Shown piece after piece: positions 33,154-40,350 of a DNA stretch of 50,928 nucleotides. Numbering within the stretch: position 1 is the stretch's first letter; each line of letters opens with the position of its first letter. The position numbers were made by a program, and so were the translations under genes. The notes below the pieces were generated by a model. The model searched no databases and was not told the origin of the DNA. It saw only the letters and a list, made by a program, of their open reading frames with translations. The DNA is from Streptomyces graminilatus (GTDB lineage: Bacteria > Actinomycetota > Actinomycetes > Streptomycetales > Streptomycetaceae), in contig NZ_LIQQ01000094.1 of NCBI RefSeq assembly GCF_001418565.1, positions 1 to 50,928 of the forward strand. Reading direction: 5' to 3'.

Positions 33154-34344
33154 GTGACTGCGCCCATCGTCGCCCGTCGCCCGCTTCCGTTCCTGACCCC
33201 GGCTCAGATCAGCGGGCTCAAGCCCGGACTTGCCGATGTGATCGAATACCGCAAGTCGGGCCTGTCGGTAAACCACATCGTCGGCTGTCCGCTGGAGTGC
33301 GGATACTGCGTCCGTCACCTGTTCGACAACTTCAGCATGAAGACCCCGCGGCGGCTGATGAGCGACGTGGCCGCGGTCGCCCAGCTCGTCAATCACCCGT
33401 ACTTCCGGCCTCACAGGACGCCGATTCAGCTTCTGAACCGGGCCACCGACCCGATGCTTCCGCAGGTCAAGCCGCACGTCTTCGCGGTGCTTCGACTGCT
33501 CGATCAGCAGGGCCTGACCAACCACGTTCTGATCATCACCCGGTGGCGGGTGAGCGCTGAGGACTGCGCTGTCCTCAACTCCTTCGAGAAGCTGCGGCTG
33601 ACTGTCCTCGTCACCCACTCCGGCATAGAGCACCCCGCCATTGAGCCGGTGAACTCCTCGATCGCCGCCGACAGCCTGCGCACGCTGTACGAGCACGCCG
33701 AGCGGTACAAGACGGTGCTGTACTGGCGGCCGATCGTGCCGGGACTCAACGACTCCGACGAGCACATCGAGCGGGCCCGCGAACTGTCCCTGCACGCGCA
33801 CGCCACGGTGTTCACGGGCCTGTTCTTCCGGGAGGAGATGGCCGCGTACTACGAAGAGCATGGGCTGCCGATGCCGTACGAGGGCACGGCTCGGCGGAAG
33901 ATCATGCCGGAGGACGCGGAGCAGCGAATCCTGGACGCCTTCGACTCGGCGCAGTCCCACGGAGGAGCGCCGTGGGGGGTCTTGTTCCGCAAGACGAGCT
34001 GCGGGGTCGCCCACGCCCACGGGGAGGCCGACTACAACGGCCATTACGGGGTGCGGGAGTTGTGCGACATCTGCCCGCCGGAACAGATCGCCCTGTGCGC
34101 GAGGGCGTGGGTCAAGCCCGATCTGGCAGAGGTCACCCGCGAAGCGCACGCCCTCGGGGCGGTCGGCGACGTTGAGGTCAACGACCGTGCCATCGTCGTG
34201 GAGGGACTGGACGAGCCGCCCCGCTACTACCTCCAGCACGGGTTCGGCTACCAGTGTCACGACCGCGCCAAACCCCACCTGTACCGCCAGCACGGCCGGG
34301 CCCCCATCGGCTGGGAGGCGGAGAACGGACCCGACACCCCGTGA
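33154..34344 (+). CDS. Radical SAM enzyme, SPL-like, with extra C-terminal cysteines
   Basis: The 396-residue protein has the radical SAM cluster motif C45-x3-C49-x2-C52 in HIVGCPLECGYCVRHLF. It is followed by a TIM-barrel-like core (IQLLNRATDPMLPQVKPHVF, LTVLVTHSG, VLYWRPIVPGLNDS). Overall it resembles the spore-photoproduct-lyase-like branch, which acts on pyrimidine bases. More cysteines near the C-terminus (KTSCGVAHAH and ELCDICPPEQIALC) may bind a second cluster or zinc. GGAGG precedes the GTG start at 33154. It would cleave SAM to a 5'-deoxyadenosyl radical and change a C-H or C-C bond in the substrate. A nucleotide or base substrate is inferred from the operon. Confidence 0.85.
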   Translation: MTAPIVARRPLPFLTPAQISGLKPGLADVIEYRKSGLSVNHIVGCPLECGYCVRHLFDNFSMKTPRRLMSDVAAVAQLVNHPYFRPHRTPIQLLNRATDPMLPQVKPHVFAVLRLLDQQGLTNHVLIITRWRVSAEDCAVLNSFEKLRLTVLVTHSGIEHPAIEPVNSSIAADSLRTLYEHAERYKTVLYWRPIVPGLNDSDEHIERARELSLHAHATVFTGLFFREEMAAYYEEHGLPMPYEGTARRKIMPEDAEQRILDAFDSAQSHGGAPWGVLFRKTSCGVAHAHGEADYNGHYGVRELCDICPPEQIALCARAWVKPDLAEVTREAHALGAVGDVEVNDRAIVVEGLDEPPRYYLQHGFGYQCHDRAKPHLYRQHGRAPIGWEAENGPDTP

Positions 34345-34949
34345 ACGACTTCTCCTCCTGGCCCGCGCTGCTCGTCGTCGATGTCGAGGGCAACGGGACC
34401 AACCCGCCTGACCTCGTCGAGATCGCCGCACTGCCCGTACGCGCCGGACAGCCGGACACCAGCGTGGCCGGGGCGTGGCTGATCCGCCCCGCGCGGCCGG
34501 TGACGGCACGCGCGGCCGGCATCCACGGCCTGACCAACCCCGTCCTCGCCGACAAACCGGCCTGGGCGGAACTCGCCGACCAGGTGCACGACTTCCTCGG
34601 CCAGGAGTGGATCTGCGCTCACAACGCGCACGTCGACTACCGGGAATTGCTCCGACACCTTCCTGAGTGGGAGCCGGCCGGGGTCATCGACACCCTTCGC
34701 CTCGCCAGGGCGACCTACAAGAACTTGCCCTCGTACACCCTCGACGCCCTGATCGAGCACGTGGCGCCAGACCTGTCACAGGCCCCGCTCGTGGGCCGAC
34801 ACCGCGCGACCTACGACGCCTACGCCACGGCGCAGCTTCTGCTCGCCATGGCTGACCACTACGAGACCTGGGACCAGGTGGTTGCCGCGGCTGTGCCGCC
34901 CGGCCTGCCCGGCGCCCCCGAACCAGAACAGGAACCCACCCTGTGGTGA
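34341..34949 (+). CDS. DEDDh 3'-5' exonuclease-family protein
   Basis: The 202-residue protein has all DEDDh catalytic residues. Asp14 and Glu16 are in LVVDVEGNG, Asp99 is in ICAHNAHVDYREL, and His154 and Asp159 are in VGRHRATYDAYA. The family includes DnaQ, ExoX and oligoribonuclease-like enzymes. In this setting it could hydrolyse a modified dinucleotide or nucleic acid end, or remove misincorporated bases. The start GTG overlaps the radical SAM stop (GTGA), and the stop overlaps the next gene by seven bases, so translation is coupled on both sides. Confidence 0.85.
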   Translation: MNDFSSWPALLVVDVEGNGTNPPDLVEIAALPVRAGQPDTSVAGAWLIRPARPVTARAAGIHGLTNPVLADKPAWAELADQVHDFLGQEWICAHNAHVDYRELLRHLPEWEPAGVIDTLRLARATYKNLPSYTLDALIEHVAPDLSQAPLVGRHRATYDAYATAQLLLAMADHYETWDQVVAAAVPPGLPGAPEPEQEPTLW

Positions 34950-35542
34950 CCACCGTCCGGCCCATCCGTATCGGGGTGCTCGGCACCCACTCCACCGGCA
35001 AGACCATGCTCCTGCGGCGTATCGAGATGGAACTGCGCGCTCAAGGGGTCGCCGTGGAACGCACTGGCCGTCTCGGCAAGCGCGCCGCAGCGGCCGGCCT
35101 GCCGAAGATGCAGCACCACACCGTCCAGTCCACCGAGTGGATCATCACGCAGGGCATCGCCGACGAGATCGGCGCGGCTGCCCGCGGCGTCGAGGTTGTC
35201 CTCCTGGACCGGGCCGCCCACGACGCCATCGCCTACTTCCACGCCGCGCTGGACTACCGCGGCGGCACCGTTCCCCGGCTGGAACGCGAGCGCCTTCTCA
35301 CCCTTGCCGCCACCCAACTGCCCAAGTACCACCTGCTGTTGGCGACGGTCCTCGACGAGAGTCTGCCGGTCGACACCGGTCACGACTACGACGCCCGCTA
35401 CCGACGCCTCGTCGACCGGCACGTGCACCAGCTCCTGGACCGCGACGGCATCCCCCACCTGCAGGTGACCAGCGACCCCGACAACCAGGCCCACATCGTC
35501 GAAGAAGCCGTGCAGAGCTGTCTGAAGGAGAGCCTCGTATGA
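34943..35542 (+). CDS. AAA/P-loop NTPase, NadR- or nucleoside-kinase-like
   Basis: The 199-residue protein begins with a P-loop GVLGTHSTGKT (Gly14-Thr21). It continues with VVLLDRAAHDAIAYF, a DR motif typical of nucleotide or nucleoside kinases of the NadR C-terminal type. A later Arg-rich stretch, YDARYRRLVDRHVHQLLD, could act as a lid. It is therefore more likely a small-molecule kinase than a remodelling AAA protein. It may phosphorylate the nucleoside or monophosphate that the double NDP kinase later takes to triphosphate. The GTG at 34943 or 34946 is the start. Confidence 0.78.
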   Translation: MVTTVRPIRIGVLGTHSTGKTMLLRRIEMELRAQGVAVERTGRLGKRAAAAGLPKMQHHTVQSTEWIITQGIADEIGAAARGVEVVLLDRAAHDAIAYFHAALDYRGGTVPRLERERLLTLAATQLPKYHLLLATVLDESLPVDTGHDYDARYRRLVDRHVHQLLDRDGIPHLQVTSDPDNQAHIVEEAVQSCLKESLV

Positions 35543-36321
35543 CCTTCACTCCGCCTGGGGGCACCATCACCATCACCATCGCCGGGAAGACGGTGTCGCG
35601 GCTCGGGTTCGGCACCATGAGCCTGACGGGCCCCGGCACCTGGGGCGACCCTCCGGACCGCGACGCGGCGCGCGGCATGCTCGTCCAGGCCGTGAACACG
35701 TACGGCATCAGCCACATCGACACCGCCGACGGCTACGGACCCCACACTGCCGAACATCTGATCCGTGACGCGCTCTACCCGTACCCGGACCACGTGTTGA
35801 TCGCCACGAAGGTCGGCATGGTCCGCCCCGGGCCGGGCCAGTGGAAGCCACTCGGTAATCCCTTCTACCTGCGGGCCTGCGTGGAAGCGAGCCTGCGGCG
35901 TCTGAAAGTCGAGCGCCTGGAGCTGTGCTACCTGCACCGCATCGACCCCGAGGTGGATCTCGACGACCAGATCGATGTCATGCAGGCCTTGCAAGACGAA
36001 GGCAAGATCGGGCACATCGGCCTGTCGAAGGTCACTCCCAGCCAGGTCCACCAAGTCGGCGAAGAGCTGACCATCGCCGCGGTGCAGAACGTCCTCAACA
36101 CCACCGACCGCTTCGACGATGTCGTCGAGCTGTGCGCCGAGTTCCGCATTCCGTACGTGGCCTACCGCCCGCTCGACGCCGGCCGCCTCGCCAGTGCCAA
36201 CGGGCCGACCAAACCGCTGCAATGGCTCCTCGACTACGGCAGCCACGTCGCCCCCATCCCCAGCACCAGCCAGCCGCGCCACCTCGCGGAGATCGTGGCT
36301 GCTGTGGAGGTCGGCGACTGA
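35539..36321 (+). CDS. Aldo/keto reductase
   Basis: This 260-residue NADPH-dependent oxidoreductase has the AKR tetrad: Asp61 and Tyr66 in IDTADGYGPHT, Lys91 in IATKVGM, and His133 in LCYLHRID. The NADP-binding end appears as HVAPIPSTSQPRHLAEIV. It is somewhat shorter than typical 320-residue AKRs. GGAG precedes the ATG, which overlaps the previous stop (ATGA). In the operon it could reduce an aldehyde or ketone formed by the radical SAM enzyme or on a formyl or hydroxymethyl group. The specific substrate is unknown. Confidence 0.88.
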   Translation: MTFTPPGGTITITIAGKTVSRLGFGTMSLTGPGTWGDPPDRDAARGMLVQAVNTYGISHIDTADGYGPHTAEHLIRDALYPYPDHVLIATKVGMVRPGPGQWKPLGNPFYLRACVEASLRRLKVERLELCYLHRIDPEVDLDDQIDVMQALQDEGKIGHIGLSKVTPSQVHQVGEELTIAAVQNVLNTTDRFDDVVELCAEFRIPYVAYRPLDAGRLASANGPTKPLQWLLDYGSHVAPIPSTSQPRHLAEIVAAVEVGD

Positions 36322-36858
36322 TGTCGACCATCACAACCGTCGTACCAGCCTTACGCAGCGACGACCCCGATCCTGCGCGAAGGACTGCTCCGTACGAGAA
36401 CTGGCGCCCCCCCAATCATCGGTGTCAGTGTCCTGGTACCCGTCGCCGCGCATGAACTCGCCCTCGCTTGCGTGTCAGGCAGGATGCTGGTGCTGCCCGC
36501 GGGGGCAGTCGAACACGACCAGAGCCCTGAAGAGGCCGCGCAGGCGGTCCTCACTGGCCTTCCCGATGGGCTGCCGGTGCGGCGCAGAGTCGCCGTCGAC
36601 CAGGTGCAGATGTGGCGCCGCAAGGTCATCACCCACATCGTCGTGACCGCTCCTCTCACGCGTGGACAGGCGGAAACGCTCACCTACCGCGACCCTCGTG
36701 CCGAGGTGCGCGTCCTGCCCACCGTGCAGGCTGTCGCCGCCTTGCCGGAACGCGCCGGCGCCCGCGCTCTGCTCGGCCTACAGGCCCTCGCCATCGGGGC
36801 GCTGGTCTACGTCCGCGATGGCGAGATTCAGCGACTCGAATCCGTTCCGCCCCTGTAG
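36321..36858 (+). pseudogene. Frameshifted Nudix-like gene with TTA codon
   Basis: From the ATG at 36321, which overlaps the AKR stop (TGATG), the protein runs about 30 codons to a run of seven C (36407-36413). The original frame ends at 36455, but the frame one base later continues as PIIGVSVLVPVAAHELALACVSG to 36858. That part has a Nudix-like box (LPAGAVEHDQSPEEAAQAVL) lacking the catalytic REUxEE glutamates. Removing one C gives a single protein of about 178 residues. Codon 11 is TTA (36351-36353), so bldA tRNA would be needed. Either the C7 run is a sequence error or a real slip site, or the gene is broken. Confidence 0.6.
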
Positions 36859-36998
36859 TGCCGAACACCACTGGTGGCCCCCGGCGCGCTCGCTGCACCC
36901 AGGGCCACCGCACCCGCTCGCCGTTCTCCGAACAGGGCTCGGCGTTTCCCTCTACGCAGACGCAGTACGGAGCCCGTGAGCCATGTCGACGTGCGTGC

Positions 36999-37241
36999 CT
37001 ACCCCTTGCCGCTGGGGGCGTCCTCTACGAACGAGCCCTGCCCAAGCACCGTGCGTAGCCTGCCTTCCGCTCGCAGCGCGGCCACGGCCTTCTGGATCGC
37101 CGACGCCACTACGTCGAACTAGGCGGCGAGATCCACCACGGCGGGGAAGCGCGCACCGGGAACATACGTGCCCGCGTCGATCCTGCGGCGCAGCTCACCG
37201 GCGAACCGGGTCCATACGGGTTTGCCCCGGTCGAGGTCCAT
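36999..37241 (-). pseudogene. Small GntR-like winged-helix gene interrupted by in-frame TAG
   Basis: From the ATG at 37239-37241 the frame encodes MDLDRGKPVWTRFAGELRRR and IDAGTYVPGARFPAVVDLAA, then TAG at 37119-37121. It continues in the same frame as FDVVASAIQKAVAALRAEGR and TVLGQGSFVEDAPSGKG to a TAG at 36999-37001. Together these make one complete 80-codon GntR-type winged helix (VxxLA ... AxxALRAEGxL ... GxGSFV). A single codon is wrong. It starts two bases after the stop of the other GntR gene, so the two are coupled. Confidence 0.6.
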
Positions 37242-37243
37242 GG

Positions 37244-37516
37244 CTACTGCTCGTCCTGCCCGTTGTCGATGCCGGGCAGCTGTTCGACCACAAACGATCC
37301 GCGCGCTCTCACGGTCACGAGCAGTCCGCGTTCCCTCAGGATGTCCAGCGCCCGCCGGACCGTGTTGGAGCCGACGCCGTACTCCTGGGACAGGATCATC
37401 TCGCCGGGCAGGCGCGACCCTGCGGCGAACTCACCGGTCCGGATCTTGTTCTCGATGATCTTCGCGAGCTGCTCGTAGTGGTAGGACGCGGCGGCAGGAT
37501 TGATCTTCTCTTCCAC
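37244..37516 (-). CDS. Small GntR-family winged-helix regulator
   Basis: The protein has about 90 residues from the GTG at 37514-37516 (frame open to 37552). It is just a GntR DNA-binding domain: YHYEQLAKIIENKI, GEFAAGSRLPGEMILSQEYG, VGSNTVRRALDILRERGLLV, RGSFVVEQ. There is no effector domain. Such one-domain GntR proteins often regulate integrative elements or small operons in Streptomyces. The five 10-bp iterons at 37561-37610, just upstream, are its most likely operator. The start codon is not certain. Confidence 0.78.
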   Translation of the reverse strand: MEEKINPAAASYHYEQLAKIIENKIRTGEFAAGSRLPGEMILSQEYGVGSNTVRRALDILRERGLLVTVRARGSFVVEQLPGIDNGQDEQ

Positions 37517-37560
37517 GCACTCGAACGTAAACGTCCGGCAACTTGCGTGCATCCTCGAAA

Positions 37561-37610
37561 ACTGTCAACTGCTGTCAACCACTGCCGTCCACTGTCGAGC
37601 GCTGTCGAAA
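37561..37610. repeat. Five 10-bp iterons in helical phase
   Basis: Five consecutive 10-base units (actgtcaact, gctgtcaacc, actgccgtcc, actgtcgagc, gctgtcgaaa) share RCTGYC and repeat exactly every helical turn. They lie between the leftward GntR gene and the rightward gene starting at 37637, so a cooperative operator for both directions is likely. Confidence 0.85.
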
Positions 37611-37636
37611 GTGGTTATGGTGACTGCGGTAAGCAA

Positions 37637-38146
37637 ATGGAGCAGGCGAGACCCCCGCGACTGTGCGACCAGTCCGGGGGCGTGGCCCTCAACCGTTGGG
37701 AGGTTGACGACATGCGCGAGCGTAGCGCGGCCGTACTCATTGGGGTGTTGCTGCCCCTGATGGCCTGGATCCTGCCGGGGACAGGCAGACGGCGACAGGC
37801 GGCTTCGGAACCAGCCAGGACCGTCATGACCTGCGAGAACGTGCAGTACAAAGGGCATTTGATGGACCTGGTTCCGTTGCGGCAGCGGTCGCCGTACAGC
37901 GCCGACACGGCTCTCCTTGACGGTTCCGCGTCCCGGCTTTCGCGGCCGTACCTGCCCCACCTCGTCGACCAGGCAACGGAGTTGACCGTAGCGTCCCACG
38001 CGGCTCGCGTGCGGCCGTACTGGACCGCGCGCGAACGTCTGACTCGGTGGAGCCGTCGCGCTGTGATGGTTCTGGCCGCTGACTTCCGCGTCAGCCTCGA
38101 CATCCGGGACATTCACTCCGTGCTGGACGGGGTGAGTTCCCGATGA
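37637..38146 (+). CDS. Hypothetical protein with one membrane segment
   Basis: The 169-residue product has a hydrophobic stretch at about residues 30-46 (AAVLIGVLLPLMAWILPG) followed by basic residues, so it may be membrane-anchored. The rest shows no known motif. The start could be the ATG at 37637 or one at 37711. Its stop overlaps the next start (ATGA). It is divergent from the GntR gene and probably shares the iteron array. I do not recognise a family. Confidence 0.5.
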   Translation: MEQARPPRLCDQSGGVALNRWEVDDMRERSAAVLIGVLLPLMAWILPGTGRRRQAASEPARTVMTCENVQYKGHLMDLVPLRQRSPYSADTALLDGSASRLSRPYLPHLVDQATELTVASHAARVRPYWTARERLTRWSRRAVMVLAADFRVSLDIRDIHSVLDGVSSR

Positions 38147-38334
38147 CCGGCGGACGGGTCGGATCCGCCGTACGGCAGGCCGAGTTGCCCATGCTGCGTG
38201 CCTATCGGCTCTGGTTCGAGCACGCCCGCAAGTGCGACGACTGCAAGCGTGTCCGCAAGGTGCAGGACGGGTGCGGGAGCGGGCAAGGGCTGTGGGACGA
38301 CTATCGGCGGGCGTACGGCGGAGGTGTCGGATGA
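38143..38334 (+). CDS. Small hypothetical protein with Cys-x2-Cys
   Basis: The 63-residue protein (LRAYRLWFEHARKCDDCKRV, LWDDYRRAYGG) is of a kind often seen near Streptomyces integrative elements and plasmid-like regions. The Cys pair may bind metal. It overlaps both neighbours by four bases, so it is translated with them. Confidence 0.6.
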   Translation: MTGGRVGSAVRQAELPMLRAYRLWFEHARKCDDCKRVRKVQDGCGSGQGLWDDYRRAYGGGVG

Positions 38335-38738
38335 CCGCCGAGCCAGCCAGCCTCACCGGCGCGACCGACAAATGCGGGACCGTCCGCGCCTCCCTGTTCT
38401 ACGGGGCGCCGATCCTCAGCGAGAGCGGTGCCTGTGGGCTCCCCGAGGGGCATGAGGGTGACCACCAGGATTCCAAAGGTGCACGCTGGGGGCTCATTCC
38501 GCTCGTCGGGGGAGCGGACCTCGGCGGTGAGGGGAAGGGGCTGCCGGTGGCCCACGAACCGGCCGGGGCGGCTGAACCCCCGTACCGTTCCCCCCGCTGT
38601 GTCCTGAGCCGGCACCCGCACTGCCAGGACTCCGAGCCCCGCGACACCGGCGTACCCGGTGTGCGCTACCTCGTGTGTGCCTGTGTATGTCATCACCGGG
38701 TTCGGGCCGTGGCCCCGGCGGAGGAAGCTCGTAGCTGA
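38331..38738 (+). CDS. Hypothetical Cys/His-containing protein
   Basis: The 135-residue protein has scattered Cys and His residues (GACGLPEGHEGDHQ, RCVLSRHPHCQDSE, YLVCACVCHHR) that could form a metal site. The block GLPEGHEGDHQDSKGARW recalls small proteins near integrative elements. It is the last gene of the coupled three-gene set; a hairpin follows. Confidence 0.6.
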   Translation: MTAEPASLTGATDKCGTVRASLFYGAPILSESGACGLPEGHEGDHQDSKGARWGLIPLVGGADLGGEGKGLPVAHEPAGAAEPPYRSPRCVLSRHPHCQDSEPRDTGVPGVRYLVCACVCHHRVRAVAPAEEARS

Positions 38739-38761
38739 ACTCGACGGCCGGGCCGTGAACG

Positions 38762-38802
38762 GTTGGGGAGCAGGGTGTCGCACGCGCACCCCGCTCCCCA
38801 AC
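38762..38802 (+). terminator. Hairpin terminator
   Basis: GTTGGGGAGC (38762-38771) pairs with GCTCCCCAAC (38793-38802), and an inner GGGTG/CACCC extends the stem. It lies 23 bases after the last small gene. Nothing gene-like is seen in 38803-39102. Confidence 0.7.
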
Positions 38803-39102
38803 TTCCGTTTCGAGCCGGGCTCTTCACAAGGGGCGTGTAATCCAGGTCACAGGAGCCGAGTGCAACGCGGGGCGGGCCCAACGGCTTTCCCTACGTATAG
38901 GGGAATGGCCGGATGAGGGGAGGCGCGGATGGAGCACCGTCAGGCGGAGAATTTCGATCGGTGTCGGCGCCCGTAAGGCCGGTGGACGCCTGGTAATGGG
39001 GGCCACGCCGACTTTTTCCGGCCGATCATCCGTAGGCTCTGACCACAGTACGTCCGTGGGTGACAACGTCATGCCTGCGGTAGGACACGAACCTGGATAG
39101 GC

Positions 39103-40350
39103 ATGACAACATCGATGGATCAACTTCCGCTCCGCACCCCGCTGTCGGCGCACCACCGGGAGCCCGTCCTGGACGTGGTCGTGCCGGTGTTCAACGAGCA
39201 GGCGGATCTGGAGCCGAGCGTGCGGCGGCTCCACGCGCACCTGCGGGAGACCTTCCCGTATCCGTTCCGGATCACCGTCGCGGACAACGCCAGTACCGAC
39301 GACACCCCCCGGATAGCGGCTCGGCTGGCCGCCGAACTGCCCGAGGCGGAGTGGCTGCGGCTGGCCGAGAAGGGCCGGGGCCGGGCCCTTCAGGCCGCGT
39401 GGGCGGGATCCCGGGCGCCCGTGCTGGCGTATGTGGATGTGGATCTGTCCACCGATCTGAATGCCCTGCTGCCGCTGGTCGCCCCCTTGATATCCGGGCA
39501 CTCCGACATCGCCATAGGCACCCGCCTGGCCCGGGGCTCCCTGGTGGAGCGCGGCCCCAAGCGGGAGGTCATCTCCCGCTGCTACAACATCCTGCTGCGC
39601 TCCACCCTCTCCGTCGGCTTCTCCGACGCCCAGTGCGGATTCAAGGCCGTACGGCGCGATGTCGCCGAGCGGCTGCTGCCCCTGGTGAAGGACACCGGGT
39701 GGTTCTTCGACACCGAGCTGCTGGTGATCGCCGAGCGGGCCGGGCTGCGTATCCACGAGGTGCCCGTCGACTGGGTCGACGACCCCGACAGCAGGGTCGA
39801 CATCCTCGCCACGGCCCTGGCCGATCTGCGCGGCATCGCCAGGATCGGCCGGGACCTGGCCCGTGGCAAGCTCCCCACGGCCGCGCTGAGCAGGGGCGCC
39901 GACGCACCAGCCGACGCACCACGGGACGGCGGCCTGTTCGGCCAGTTGCTGCGCTTCGGCGCCGTGGGAGCCGTCAGCACCGTCGGATACGTACTGCTGT
40001 ACGCGGCGCTTCGGAAAGTGGCGGAACCGCAGGCCGCCAACGCCCTGGCGCTGCTGGTCTGCGCGATCGCCAACACGGCCGCCAACCGGCGGCTCACCTT
40101 CGGCGTGCGCGGCCGTGACGGCGTCCTGCGCCACCAGAGCAAGGGCCTGCTGGTCTTCGCGGTCGGCCTGGCCCTCACCAGCGGGTCGCTCAGCGCGCTG
40201 CACCACTTCGCGCCCGGCGCCGCGCGTGCCACGGAGGTCGGGGTGCTCGTCGCCGCCAACCTGGGCGCGACCGTCGTCCGCTTCCTGCTCCTGCGCGCAT
40301 GGGTGTTCCCCGGCCGTCGCCGCCGACGAACGGAGTCCACGGCCGTATGA
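39103..40350 (+). CDS. GT2 glycosyltransferase fused to GtrA-like membrane domain
   Basis: The 415-residue protein has an N-terminal GT2 (dolichyl-phosphate-sugar synthase-like) domain: LDVVVPVFNEQADLEPSV, nucleotide-sugar Asp in ADNASTDDTP, and DxD-like AYVDVDLSTDL. After about residue 275 comes a GtrA-like domain with four membrane helices (LLRFGAVGAVSTVGYVLLYAA and later). Such fusions make polyprenyl-phosphate sugars and help move them across the membrane. The next gene, a polytopic transferase, overlaps it by four bases and would use the lipid-linked sugar for mannosylation of proteins or envelope glycans. The start is ATG at 39103 or 39115. Confidence 0.88.
   Translation: MTTSMDQLPLRTPLSAHHREPVLDVVVPVFNEQADLEPSVRRLHAHLRETFPYPFRITVADNASTDDTPRIAARLAAELPEAEWLRLAEKGRGRALQAAWAGSRAPVLAYVDVDLSTDLNALLPLVAPLISGHSDIAIGTRLARGSLVERGPKREVISRCYNILLRSTLSVGFSDAQCGFKAVRRDVAERLLPLVKDTGWFFDTELLVIAERAGLRIHEVPVDWVDDPDSRVDILATALADLRGIARIGRDLARGKLPTAALSRGADAPADAPRDGGLFGQLLRFGAVGAVSTVGYVLLYAALRKVAEPQAANALALLVCAIANTAANRRLTFGVRGRDGVLRHQSKGLLVFAVGLALTSGSLSALHHFAPGAARATEVGVLVAANLGATVVRFLLLRAWVFPGRRRRRTESTAV

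Noticed and set aside
34943..35542. AAA+ remodelling ATPase
   Set aside because: The protein is too small, and beyond the P-loop it has a kinase-like DR motif and no sensor or arginine-finger pattern of AAA+ proteins.
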